DNA of 64,000 nucleotides from Diplosphaera chodatii (lineage: Eukaryota; Chlorophyta; Trebouxiophyceae; Prasiolales; Stichococcaceae), in contig JAALGY010000019.1 in the NCBI GenBank assembly GCA_032358165.1, forward strand, positions 1,550,001 through 1,614,000, read 5' to 3'. Every line of letters starts with the position of its first letter. Position 1 is the stretch's first letter. Shown one piece after another: positions 35,191 to 46,586 of this stretch. The notes beneath the pieces are model-generated. The model saw only the letters and a program-made list of their open reading frames with translations, had not been told where the DNA came from and did not search any database. The position numbers and the translations under genes were made by a program.

Positions 35191-36901
35191 CTAGTAGCCG
35201 CCGCCGCCCTGCAGGATGGAGTGCATAGGCTGAGTGACGAGTGTGCAGCCACAAGCAATGCAGCGTCTGCCATGCAGCTGCATGTGCCGAAAGCAAAAGC
35301 CACTGATCAGGCGGGTGTCTGCACACAGCAGAGGGGCCAATGACTCACGCCGTAGCCGCCGCCGCCCTGGGGAGGGCCGCCGCCGTAGCCACCGCCGCCG
35401 CCACCGTAGCCGCCGCTGCAACACGAAGACACCGCCGTGAGAGGCCACAGTTGTAGAACTCACAAGACCAAAGACCAGCGGAGTCATGGTCAGGGGCCAG
35501 GCAAGTTCGTGTACAAAGGGTTTAAGCTCTGTGGGCACTCACCCGCCATAGCTGTTGACGCCACAGCGCACAAGGACAGCAGGTCAGCACGAGTATACCC
35601 CACCGACAGCGCTCACAACTTGAGGATGCAATGTATACATCTCAGCATGCAGCAGGGAAAGAAACCAACAAAAACCACAGCACAGAGTCCCTTAATTATA
35701 TGAGGGACATGCAGCTCACCCGCCGCCGCCGCCCTGGCGGTTGGGGCAGTCGCGGGCGATGTGGCCGGGCTGGCCGCACTCGTACTGCAGGCAAAAATGC
35801 AGAGGGCTTCAGCACGTTGCAGTATATTCAGGAATCATACAGGATGATGCATTCGAGTACCTAGCACATCAAGATATACCGAACTGAGTAGGATAAGAGC
35901 TTGTTGATGCAGGCAACTCACGCAAGCGCCACCACGGCCGCCACCGCCGCCACCTCCGTAGCCGCCGCCGCCACCTCCGTAGCTGCCGCCGCCGCCGCCA
36001 TAGCCACCGCCGCCGTAGCCGCCGCCACCACGGCCACCACCAAAGCCACCACCGCCGCCGCCACGGTCACCGCCGCCCTGTTGTCACATCGCAATGCACG
36101 ACTCAGGACTGTCATATGAGGGGCATGCACTCAGGCGTCCAGTTGTCAGGGAGGCATCTGAGCAAGGCCAGCAAAGGGAACAAAGGCAATTACTACAAGC
36201 CATCTTACACCAGATGACAACACGCTCTGCTGAATATCTGCAAACACAAGGCTAAACATAAGCATATGTCACACGGGGCGCACCAGGGGCGGGGCGCCGC
36301 CGGGGCCGGTCACGTTGACGGCCTTGGTGCGGCCGTCATCGCCGCTCTCGACGTCAAACTCGACCTCCTCAGCCTCGCGCAGGCTGCGGTAGCCGTCGGT
36401 CTGGATGCTGGTCTGCATGTGATGAGGGAGGAGCTCAGCAACGACAAGAGTGTGCCAGTTACCACTGCTGACATGTGTCGCATGTGACACACCTTTACAA
36501 CATTGCACAGCATGCACGAAGGGCACCATCAAGCATTGCATGCAAAACAGAATGTGCAAACAACTACAGCGCAAGTTGACAGGAGACACAGGGTCATCGA
36601 GCAGGGCAATCGCATGGTTTGCTGATGTTGTGCATGCAAGTATAGGCGGCACACCTGGTGGACGAACAGGTCATCGCCACCGTTGGTGGGGGTGATGAAG
36701 CCGAAGCCCTCTACAAGCATAAATATGCAGCTGTGAGCAAGCATGGCCGTGGCAGGCATGCCACACCCTGATGACTGGACAACAGGTGCACACCTCACGC
36801 AGCAACGTTGGCATAGGGCATGGCTGCACGCACAGCACTGCGATCAACTACAGAAGAGAGTGGACCACTACTCACTTGTGGCGTCGAACCACTTGACGGT
36901 A
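35191..36901 (-). CDS. Cold-shock-domain, glycine-rich, CCHC zinc-knuckle RNA-binding protein (5' exon unresolved)
   Basis: RNA/ssDNA-binding protein of the plant CSP/GRP2 and algal NAB1 group. Exons in gene order: 36876-36901, 36655-36710, 36284-36412, 35922-36077, 35720-35784, 35543-35551 (9 nt), 35349-35415, 35191-35208. All phases match. The cold-shock domain reads TVKWFDATKGFGFI (RNP1) and DDLFVHQTSIQTDGYRSL (RNP2), then KAVNVTGPGG. The 52-codon Gly-rich exon follows, then a single zinc knuckle CYECGQPGHIARDC, whose first Cys is supplied by the preceding exon. The protein ends in Gly/Tyr repeats and GGGGY. The first exon, ending in GG before TVKWF, was not found. Likely roles are translation control or RNA chaperoning. 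Confidence 0.9.
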
Positions 36902-37744
36902 CTGCAGCCAAGCACACAGCATGTCAGCAGGAGTGCATTGAGTTGGGAAAATACAGTTGACACAAGACGCCGCCAGGTCCTGGCTTCGTGGGGTCAGCTC
37001 TAAAGCATTGCCGACGGGGCGATGTGTCCTCAGCAACCACACATGACATGCAATTGCAACCATGGCCCCAACACATTGCGCCCCTTGCAGCCTCTGAGCA
37101 GATACTGCTGCAGATACTCTGGTAGCGTGGGTTTGTGTAGGCAGGACGCAGTGAGACAAGTCAACGGCTGTGGCCTGGGTGCTGCGCCCAGACACAGTAC
37201 AGACAGCAGTCGTGAGCCGCCCGCCAAGTTTAACGCAACCGCATGGCCATGTGGGCTTCCGGAAGACAAAGGCTGCTGCAATAAATATCTCGGCGGAGTT
37301 GCGATTGTGCGGGCTGGCGCAGCATCAGCCGTGCAGTAACGTGGACTAATGATCAATGGGAGTGCAGGCGAGGCGGTGCAGAGCGCTGCCCGCACGCAGC
37401 ACACGCCAGCACAAACGCACACAGAGAGGCGGTGCGTCGGGGTGCGGCTTGTGCCAGTATTCGACACATCCCGCCCCGACCGATCAAAACTACGGTGCTA
37501 CGAAGCCGCCAGCAGCGATGGCGGCTGCACAGCGCCGCTGTCGGAGCAGAGAACGCTGCCGGCAGTGGCAGATCACGAAAAGCTGCGCCGGCGTTGCTGG
37601 GGGCTGGTCACAGGGCGCAACGTGCTGCGGGCTACGGTGGAGCAGTGCGATCACTGGCTTAAGCACTGCGCGCGTAGGTGGCGCCCCCACCTGCGCAGGC
37701 GCAGCGGCGCCGGACGGCAACTGGAGGGCAGCTGAGAGCACAGT
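36902..37744. other. 5' flank of cold-shock gene
   Basis: Must contain the missing first exon of the cold-shock protein. An ATG at about 37474 (minus) opens a leader-like frame (MCRILAQAAPRRTASL), but I could not splice it in phase. Nothing else is supported. Confidence 0.35.
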
Positions 37745-38270
37745 TCAGGAGTCTGGGAGTGGCACGAACCCGGTCGCCTTCGAACCCATGGTGTCGTTGA
37801 TGTTGCGTCTGTACAGCTGGAGGATCCCGCGACGTGTGCAGCGGGTTGGAGCTTGTGCCGAGCTCAGCGCGGCGGCCGAACCTTGGCTCCTGCGGGTCTT
37901 CAGAGCCGGTTCCTTAGAAACGGATTCCCGACCGTACTTTGTCTGCGGGACGCCGTGCTGTTTTGAGTCCGCTGCCCAAGAGGGCTTTGCCATGCTGGAG
38001 TGATGCTTAGGAAGGTGCAAGGCATCGTCGTTCCTGCGAGCCAGTCTCTGCACATCGTGATTCGTGCAGCCAGCGCTGGCTATCCTGAGCTGAGCTTCTT
38101 GAACAGCTGCTGCGCAGTATCTGCTGCAGCGATCTAGGCAGGCAGCAGCGGCGAGGTCAAGGCGTTTCGCGGGTCGTGCAGCAAGCACCAGGGCGCACCA
38201 CCAGCCAACGGTCTTGCAGGTGTGAGAAGTGTGCTGCTCCTGCGCATGGTGCACGAGCGTCCGGGCCAGC
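37745..38270 (-). CDS. Possible small hypothetical gene
   Basis: Open minus-strand frame from the ATG at 38270 (MLARTLVHHAQEQHTSH) to a stop at 37745. The end (RRNINDTMGSKATGFVPLPD) looks protein-like, and the start resembles an organelle leader. No family is recognised. Third-position GC appears lower than in secure genes here, and introns may interrupt it. It would sit divergent to Rab5. Treat as tentative. Confidence 0.27.
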
Positions 38271-38723
38271 ATGCCTCCATTGGTATGCTGTGTCAGCAAA
38301 CCACGCAGGTGTCAAGTGAGGGCATACGCTTCTCGAGAGGCTCACTCAATGATGCTCCTGCTGAACACGGCCGAAGCTTTACTGCCTCAAACCCTGAAGT
38401 CACCACGAACATACAGCTTTGCGTTGCGTGCCTGGCATGTTTCATGTTTGTTTCAGCTTTAGCTCGGCCACACCTGCTGAAGTGGAGCACGCCTGGGACC
38501 GTTCGGCCACTTGATGAACCCTGGGAGGACTGGGCAACCTGTGCGCTTGTCAGCTGCACGGCTGCACGACTGAGGCCAGCTTTCGAGTCATTGTCAAGCT
38601 CGCGCTGGGTGTCATGCCGAAGGGCGCTGTGCCGCTGCTGAGCAGACCGTGACAGCATCAGTGAGGTTACTTGCACGCGACGCAAGCCTGATGTAGCCAT
38701 TTCGCTTCTGGCTGTAGGCAACC
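38271..38723. other. 5' flank of Rab5 gene
   Basis: Upstream of the Rab5 ATG. Open frames on both strands lack recognisable features; it could hold an upstream exon of the tentative minus-strand gene. Confidence 0.35.
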
Positions 38724-40106
38724 ATGGCCGCGTCGCCTCCGCTGCAGCCGCTGCAGCAGGCGAAACTGGTGTTGCTTGGCGAGATGGTAAGCTGTGCTGT
38801 ACACATTGCAGTGACATGTGTGAGCAGGTGCATATCGGGAGGCTGCCTAATGGGCAGAAGCTGCTCTGCCAAGGGTGACCGATTGCAGACGATGGTGCTA
38901 TGCCAAGGCAGCAGCCCCCTTGCATCTGCAGGGTTCCGGGAAGTCGTCGCTGGTGCTGCGCTTCGTGAAGTCGCAGTTCTTCGACTATCAGGAGTCCACT
39001 ATTGGCGCAGCCTTTCTTACAAAGACGCTGCCAGACCAGCACGTGAAGTTCGAGATCTGGTGGGTCCATTTGCATTCTGTCTGTCTCGCAGCATCATTGC
39101 ATTCTCACTTCATTTCAGAGTTGCTTGTGTCACTCCCATGCATGTCGTACCATTGCTCGTTGCTTACTTGCTGGGGTGATGGCACAGGGACACAGCTGGG
39201 CAGGAGAGGTATCACAGCTTAGCGCCTATGTACTACAGGTGACCAATCAAGCATCGCCTTAAGGATGGCTGCATGATATGCATGGTGTCAGTACGACATC
39301 CTCTGTTGTCTAGCACATCCAGCCACACCGCTTGGGATGGTGCAGGGGTGCTGCAGCGGCGGTGATCGTGTTCGACATCAGCAGCAGCGACAGCTTCGCG
39401 AAGGCGCGCGAGTGGGTGAAGGAGCTGCTGCGGCAGGGCAACCCCGGCATGATCATGTCCCTGGCTGGCAACAAGGCTGACCTGGCGGAGACACGGGAGG
39501 TGCGCACCATATTGCTGGCAGCTGCGAATATCTGATTCTGATGTCGGATCTGGCAGCTGTCACGCTAGGGCTGACGAATGCTAGGTTGTGTCGCGAACGA
39601 GGTATGCAAAGCATGGTTGGGGTGCTATTCATCGGGCCTGTGCTGTCCATGCTTTCTCCCACCGCTCAGCACATGTCCTGCACCTGCTGTAGGTTTCGAC
39701 AGACGATGCGCAGGCTTATGCAGACGAGAACGGGCTGGTGTACTGGGAGACATCCGCCAAGACGAACGCCAATGTGTCCGAGCTGTTTGAGGACATTGCC
39801 AAGCGGTGCGCTTCTGCTGCACCCGCACTGCTGCCACCATCTGCCAAGCCAATCCTGCTGTGTTGTCATTGCCACTTGCAAGTCGCTAAGCCCTTGTTGG
39901 TGCGACGGCCGGCATGATGGGATGGCTGCATCTGAAGGTGCTGCTAGGCTACCTCACAGGGTCCTCTCGTGTAGGGCGCTCACCGTCATTCCTCCCAAAT
40001 GCACAGGCTGCCGAGGTCGGCGCCGCCACCCGCGCCTTCAGGTGGCATCACACTGGAGCAGCCGCCGCCCCAGCCCAAGAAGGCCGCCTGCTGCTCCACT
40101 GGCTAA
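38724..40106 (+). CDS. RAB5: Rab5-type small GTPase
   Basis: Early-endosome Rab GTPase. ATG at 38724; exon 1 is 38724-38786 and exon 2 starts at 38932. All G-motifs are present across short exons: P-loop GEMGSGKSS, switch [13 protein letters not shown] (Rab5-type effector region), [18 protein letters not shown] (switch II, Rab5-type), GNKADL (G4) and [15 protein letters not shown] (G5). The C-terminal exon is a Pro-rich hypervariable tail ending AACCSTG (TAA at 40104), with tandem Cys for geranylgeranylation. It is therefore the canonical prenylated type rather than the N-myristoylated ARA6 type. The P-loop has MGSG where most Rab5 proteins have SAVG. The minus-strand frame across 38293-39075 is a shadow. 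Confidence 0.93.
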
Positions 40107-40788
40107 TCTGCGCGCCGGAGCTCGGGGACAGGTGCTGCGCACGCATGTGCTGGGCATCCCTTGCCAATCACAGACTGTCACGAATTAGAGGCTGCCGGCT
40201 CTGTCAGCATGCGGCCCTGGCTCACCCACACAACTGCTGCAGCTGCGCCCAGCCAGCAGTGCAGCAGGTCTATACAGACGGTCTGAGGCAACAGGCTCTT
40301 GCGCTGCTGCATGCAGCTAGCGCAGTTGCTGCAAGAAGTCAGCATGCTTCTGGGCGCTCTGTATCGGTGAAGTGTCCATGAATGGTAGTATGTACAACAT
40401 CAGTGAGTTTGCCCGCATACTGGTGACTTACCAGCTTGCCTTTGTGATTTCCATGACTCTAGTCTGTGGGCCGTTGTCCTTACAGAACACTCTCGGTAAA
40501 ATCTGTGGGCGTCATGCCAATGTGGCATCAACTTAAAGATGCACAGTCATTTACAGACACCACAGACGACCAGGACGCTGGACACGAGCAGCTGAGGAGG
40601 CAGGCCAATCACATGTTTGTTAGTCCAAGCACATATCTGCACGGTCCATTGCTGTTCTGACGCAACCATATCCGTGTGTCGCAACCCAATATATGGTTCT
40701 ATAGCAGAGGCAGAGCTACACTTCCCGATGCCTATAGCGTCACCAAAGTGACCCCGTGCTCATCTGTGCGTGACATGGCCCTATGACC
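40107..40788. other. Convergent intergenic region
   Basis: 3' flanks of Rab5 (plus) and the small lumen-type gene (minus). No coding or RNA feature is supported. Confidence 0.4.
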
Positions 40789-41990
40789 TCAAAACTTGCC
40801 CATGAACTTGTCCACAGCAGTGTTCACACCAGTCTGCGCATCCTTGACGGCCGCCTTGGCGTCAGATGACATGGCGGGCGCCTATGACATGAAAAGTCAG
40901 ACATGTGTTGAGAAAGCTTCGAGAGGAATGGAAGAACATGTGTTGAGAAAGCTTCGAGAGGGGGCCACATACAGCAGTGTCAGCAGCAAGGCATTCTGAA
41001 GGAAGCCCAAGCCGCAAAGGAATACCTCAGCGGCGACCTTGCTGGCGGTGTCTGCCAGCACCTGCGGAGCCTTCTTGGCCTGCTTGGCTGCGACGGCGAT
41101 GGCCTGGTCCAGCTGCTTCATGGCGTCAGCGAACTCTGCCTGTGGTACCGACAATATCCCACAAGGTGAGCACATAGTAACCCGCCGCAGCCTTGTGCAG
41201 ATTAGCTTGTATGTGGGTGGCATGCATCAGAGTGATCGCAGGACCTGCGTGCAGCTGCAGACACGCAAATGTGCCGACCGTCGGTTCTCAGGGCCCACCT
41301 GTTGCTCGGCCACATCCGCTGCGCGGCCGAAGGTCAGCTTGGCACTGGCAGGCGCAGGTGCGAGAAGCACGCCGGCCGCCACTGCTGCTGCAACCATGCT
41401 GCCGCAGACAGCCTGCGTCAAGAGACCGCTGCGTTTTCAGAGAGGGCACACATGTGTGGATCTGTTACAATTGACCATCACGTTGTGTGCAATTACATGC
41501 CGCTACTTACAGGACTGTGTAAAGCTCAGATAAGCCACATCCTTTTGGCCGTATGTATACATAATATGTGCGAACATGATAGGATCCTGAGCTTCACGAC
41601 TTCAGCAATCAGCTTTCGGTATTTGGAGCTTTGTTGAGCCAGGCACCTTCATGACTGGCCTGTGATCAGGTACCGCGGTGGCCACAGTCCTGCAAGGTGC
41701 AACTCGATTGGTGAGCATCTTGAAAAGAATACTACATGCACATGTGGTGCAGCTGCGATCAATGAGTATGAGCAAGCATGATTTACTGCTGCATAAGGAC
41801 AGCAACACGGCTCGGGAATCACTGTCAGCAATACGAGCGAGCATGCAAGAAACTATCCACTAAGAAGCTGCCTATGACCAATGGAAAAGAATCACCTGGC
41901 AGCCTGCGAGCGAGCGACGGTCGATCTGCAACTGCACTGGGTCGCCGGCACAGCGACCCGGGTGCGCAACTGCGACATCTGCAGCGCCAT
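40789..41990 (-). CDS. Small Ala/Lys-rich protein with two-part plastid/lumen-type leader
   Basis: Three secure phase-0 exons: 41299-41412, 41026-41139 and 40789-40881. The first carries MVAAAVAAGVLLAPAPASAK, a hydrophobic stretch ending in an A-x-A cleavage site, as in thylakoid-lumen or signal peptidase targets. The mature part (about 85 residues) is amphipathic, Ala/Lys-rich and helical (FADAMKQLDQAIAVAAKQAK; MSSDAKAAVKDAQTGVNTAV), ending DKFMGKF. A good plastid-type leader begins at the ATG at 41990 (MALQMSQLRTRVAVPATQC) and runs to about 41895. Its donor phase does not match the next exon directly, so a further small exon is likely missing. The protein family is not recognised; a lumenal location is inference. 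Confidence 0.55.
40901..40961. repeat. Perfect 26-bp direct repeat in an intron
   Basis: A unit starting ACATGTGTTGAG and ending CGAGAGG occurs at 40901-40926 and 40936-40961 (period 35), in the last intron of the small lumen-type gene. Confidence 0.95.
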
Positions 41991-42464
41991 TGCAGCTCTG
42001 TGGGAAGACAATTGATGCAAAGGAGATGTGGGTCGCAAAAGTTGAGAGTGCAATGGCGAGGACCACACTGTGCGCAAGCGGCTGAGGAGCTGCACAAGCT
42101 GCAACAGCGAAGTCCTTTGCCAGCGTGCGTCCACGTCACAGGAGGCAGTTCTTCCGGCAGCAGGAAGTCCCGACAACAGGGCGCGCGTCCTGCATGTTCA
42201 GAGGCGCTGCGACGGGTCGGTCGTCTTGACGACTTCAGCAAGAGATGCGGTGGTGCTATGCAACCTAATTTGTGCGGCGAAGGTCTGGAACGATCTGCGC
42301 ACAGACACGCCGATTCGGTTGCCGACTGTCGGCCTGCTTCGCCTGTCGCTTCGCATAGGGCGCAATGCGGCGCACGATGCCCTTCGAATGGCGTGTTGTA
42401 TCTCGTGGTATGTAGGATCAAGTTGCGCACCCGTTTCCGTCGGCGGTGACACGGATTGGGCAGC
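41991..42464. other. Divergent intergenic region
   Basis: Shared 5' region of the small lumen-type gene (minus) and SAS-6 (plus). No supported coding exon. Confidence 0.4.
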
Positions 42465-45400
42465 ATGCAGCTCGGGGCCATGCAGTGGACAGCGCCAGCC
42501 GACGCTGCCTTTGATGCCGCGGCCGCTACAGGGCTCTACTGGCGAGCTGTGCCTGTGATGATACGGCTGCCCGAACGAGAAGAACACGTCGCCGAACTGA
42601 CCGTTCGCATCATGAGCAGCGGCGGGCGCAGCGGACATGCATCGCGGGTGAGAGGTCTACCTCAGAACGAAACTTCTCTGCTACCCCTTCTGCAGTAGTC
42701 CACCATAACATTTTCGTTGAGCACTGTAGTTGCTTGCACAGCCGGGCCCGGCCCTGCTCCGGGCAACAGCACGCGGAGTGCCATCATTGCCTGCAGGGTG
42801 CGTCACTCAAGCCATGGGCCTCCCACCATTCGTGCAGGCACTCCGAGTCTGGCTGTCCAACGAGGCTGATGCCTGCTTTCTGCACACTCTGGACGTGAGC
42901 GAGGACGACTTTGCGGGCCTCAAGGCCCAGCAGGGCATCCTGGTCGACTTTGGCGGATTCCCCGGGAAGCTCATCGCACTGCTGGACCGCTGCGCTGCAG
43001 CTGCTGCGCACCACCAACCGCCCAGGTAGCGTCTTGATCAGGAAACATTGCCCGTCATCTATGTGTTTGCACCCTCCAACTGCATTGTCGACCTAAAGGT
43101 TGGCTTGAAATCTCACCAAATCAACACCATTTGCCACAGGCAAATTCGTGCTTCACATGTCCCATATGCAGGTTCCAGGCAGTCCTCAGCGGTGGCCGAG
43201 CACCTGGCGAATCGGCTCTGCAGTTCCTGGAGACCAACGACTTCAAGCAGCTGCCCCACTTGACGCTCGCATTCCGCCCCGGGTGCTTCCACATCACCGC
43301 TGTTGACACTTGACCTCCGTGACGCATGCGCCTGTGGCAGGGCCGGTGCCATTTGTGAAACTCATGTATGCCTTTATCATGTCAAATGCAACTCTGCAGG
43401 ACTGACGCCGCCGTGAAGCAGTTCCTGGCATTCCGGCTGGGTGAGGTGTCTGCGGCCACTGCCGAGCTCGCCTCCAAGCTATGCGCTGTCAAGGTGCAAG
43501 CTGATTTGACACCTGATCAGACTTCTTGAAATGTTTTGCTAGCTATATGTGGAGTATACTCCATGATCACGATTGCTGCTTGGCAGTCCCTTCGGTCATA
43601 CATTTGTAAAATCCGACACCGCGTGCACCTGGCATGCAGACCGAGCGGGAGGAGACTGCAGCCAAGCTGGACGAGGCGAGGCAGCAGCTGGCGGACGCAG
43701 GCGCTGCGGCCGAGCGTGCTGCTGCCGATGCGTCAGCGCAGCGGTCGGCAGCAGAGGCAGCTGCCCTGGAAGCCAAGGCTGCAGAGCTAGCCAGTCTCCG
43801 ATCCCAGCTTGAGAGGTAACCTCGGATATGCTGGTAATGAAAAGACCCTTCAGTTCAGTGGTACTGACTGAGGCAAGCCACTCGAGCGGCACCAAAAGCA
43901 CATGGCTGCCGGCGGGATTGAGTGCATGAGCTGCCAGTCGACATCGTTGTAAGCGGATGTGGCACCTGCAGCGAGCGCAGCCAAGCGGAGGGGCGGCTGC
44001 GATCGCAGCTGGAGGCCTCAAGTCGGAAGTGTGATCGACTGCAGGACGACGTCAGAGCGCTGACTGCCACAAGATGCGAGCTGGAAGCAGAGGTGAGGTC
44101 GGCATAGTGTGTCGCCATCGGCTGCAGCTCTATGGTTCATGCATGCAGATGCCTTGAGTAACTGATATAGTACGTCACCTTATGGCATCCTGGCATCTTC
44201 AGTTCTCCTGCTTTCACATACATCATGCACGCCCCAGAAAGCTGACTGACAGTGATATCCCGCAGGTTGCAGAGCTGCGGCGAAGGGTGCACAGCGCAGA
44301 AGCCAGCCACGGCGTGGCCACGGCAGAGGCCGCAGAGGCGCGGGCGGCGGCAACCGCCGCCGCCTCAAGCAAGGCAGAGGCAGACGCTGCGCTCTCCGAG
44401 CTGCGCGCCACGCTTGCCGTCCGCAGCGAGAAGGTGCACTTGACATGTTCTTCGTGTTGGAATGCAGTATACTTGCCCTCACCAGTGGTCCATCTGCCCT
44501 GGCCGCTGCTCCAAGTGCAGCAACAACAGCAAAGCGACAGACTCTTTCCAGAGCTTTCTTGAGAGTGCTGCCAACATGCGTGCTGGCGCTGCAGGTAGCG
44601 GTTCAGCAGGACACCCTGCAGCAGCAGGCAGATCGCATCCGTGGACTAGAGGTGCACACTCTGCCATGAGCGCAGTCCAAACTCCAGGCACTACCCATAC
44701 GCCTGCCCACACGACACCCACAAGGGCCATGCTGCCGTGTTCTGCCTGACGTGCAGCTCGCACAAGAGGCCACTGCTCTGGCGCAGCACTCTGCCGTGAT
44801 ATCATGCAATGTGGTGTACTCGAGTTCACGACGAGTCCCCAACAGGCGGCGGTCCGGAGCGCTGAGGAGCGCGCCTCAGAGCTCAAGGAGCTGGGCGCCG
44901 CCGCGACTGCACGCGCGGACGCAGCCGCAGCCGAACATGTTCGAGCCAGCCAAGTGATCGACAAGCTGTCGGTGAGCTGGCTGCACCACCGGCAACATCA
45001 CTCCGACACCTGCAACATGCACGCCGCCATGAGATACCGTTCGAATGACAGATGGGTGCCCAATGTTGGCCGAGGCACATCCAGAACGCAACAGCCAGAC
45101 CAAAGGTGCTATGCTCAAAGTATCCTGCTTGAACACGTTACAGGCGGAGGTGCGGGTGGCGCGGGAGAAGGGCCGCCGGCGCGGCGCGCTGGCCGCCAAG
45201 CAGGAGGGCGAGCTGGCGGCGGCGCGTGCGGAGGTGGCCGCCACCCGGGCGGCGGCGGAGTCGGCGCAGCGCATCGCCAACGCCGCGGCGGACGACAAGA
45301 AGCGGCTGCAGGTGCCCAGCGGCAATTCATGGTGAAAGTGAAAGTGAAAGTGTAGACCCCAGGAAGGGGTGGTCGTGCAGTACACTGCGCTACAACATCA

Positions 45401-46586
45401 GCGTTGGGACCTGGCCTACAAGACCCCGCATGCGCACGTCGCCTCGATGTGTACATGACACGGCCAGGCTGCCAGGCAGAGCCCCAACCCGTTGTCACAT
45501 ATGCTGAAGTGCACCACTGCAGGCAGAGCTGGAGGAGCTACAGGGCAAGCTGGCGGAGGCGCGCCAGTCGCTTGAGGGAAATGACCAGATGATCCGGTGG
45601 CTCAACAACCAGGTTCGGGCAACATCTCATCCTCGTGCACGTCATCACACAGTGCAAGATGAGGCGAACAGTCAGCTTGGCCTCTTAAGAAGTATGTCAT
45701 CCCGTCTGCAGCTGAATGAGGCGCAGCTGTCATACAGCAGCATCGGCGGCCGTGTCCCACGCTGGCCGCCCGGCGCTGCAGTGGCTTCCTGCTTCCGGCC
45801 ACCCAGCCAGGCCGCCTTCACGGTGCAGCCGCCCCGCACGGGCGGCCAGGGCGGCATGCCGCTGCTGTGCCACAAGCCCATACCACCTGCCAGCAGCCTC
45901 AGCGCCAATGCAAACTTGTCAGGCGCAGTGGCTGCTGCTGCTGCGCACCAGCAGGAGACAGGAACGGCAGCTGCTGCAGCAGGCAGGGACGCTGCAAGGG
46001 CAGAAGACAAGGGCGCGGCAGGGGCCAGATGGGCATCCAATGCCCCCGGCGCCATTGCGAGGGATGTGACCCCCATGCCGCGCACGCCAGCGACACCGGA
46101 GGCCGCCGCCAGAGCCCACCCTCTGGCAGTGACGCGGCCGCCGCTGTCCAGCCTGTCGAGTCGGTTGGGACAGACCGCCGGCAGCAACCCAGGTCCCTCG
46201 GCTGGCCTGGCAGCGGCGGTGTTTGGCAAAGTGCAGCAGCCAATCTACAGGTGTGCACATGCATGCGTGCTGCACAGGGTGCACGGATGTTGTTGATGGC
46301 ACGCTGGACCTGGCGTGCCACTGTATTGGAGGTACAACGTCGAATCTGTGAAAGGAGTCAATGGCATGGGATAGTGCAGGCTGACCATGCCAAGGGTACG
46401 CTGTGGCGCATCCATTGCAGGAGCGAGCTGGCCCGGGCGCTGACTGCTGGGCAGGATGCGCCGCCCCCACCGGGCAGCAGGGCAGCCAAAGCGCCGGTGG
46501 GACGCACCGTGCAGCCCAGCAGCAACACAGGTCGGTTGCCTTTGTGCCGCCCATGTAGCCTTGACTCATCCATTGTAACTTCTTGA
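42465..46586 (+). CDS. SAS6: SAS-6 centriolar cartwheel protein
   Basis: Core protein of the nine-fold centriole cartwheel (BLD12 in Chlamydomonas). ATG at 42465. Exon 1 gives VPVMIRLPEREEHVAELTVR. The next exons complete the globular head: LRVWLSNEADACFLHTLDVS, EDDFAGLKAQQGILVDFGGF, LQFLETNDFKQLPHLTLAF and VKQFLAFRLGEV. A long coiled coil in several short exons follows (about 43640-45310), then EELQGKLAEARQSLEG and NDQMIRWLNNQ, the segment conserved at the end of SAS-6 coils. The C-terminal region (about 45720-46260) is disordered and Ala/Pro-rich. An exon near 46421 and a stop at 46584 close the model. The exact last splice is uncertain. Its presence implies that the lineage can build centrioles or basal bodies. 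Confidence 0.9.
45332..45352. repeat. GTGAAA microsatellite
   Basis: Three full GTGAAA units plus GTG, in a SAS-6 intron just after a donor site. Confidence 0.95.

Noticed and set aside
37772..37790. TTCGAACCC as a possible tRNA T-arm
   Set aside because: No acceptor stem, D-arm or anticodon arm can be drawn around it, and on the minus strand it lies inside an open frame.
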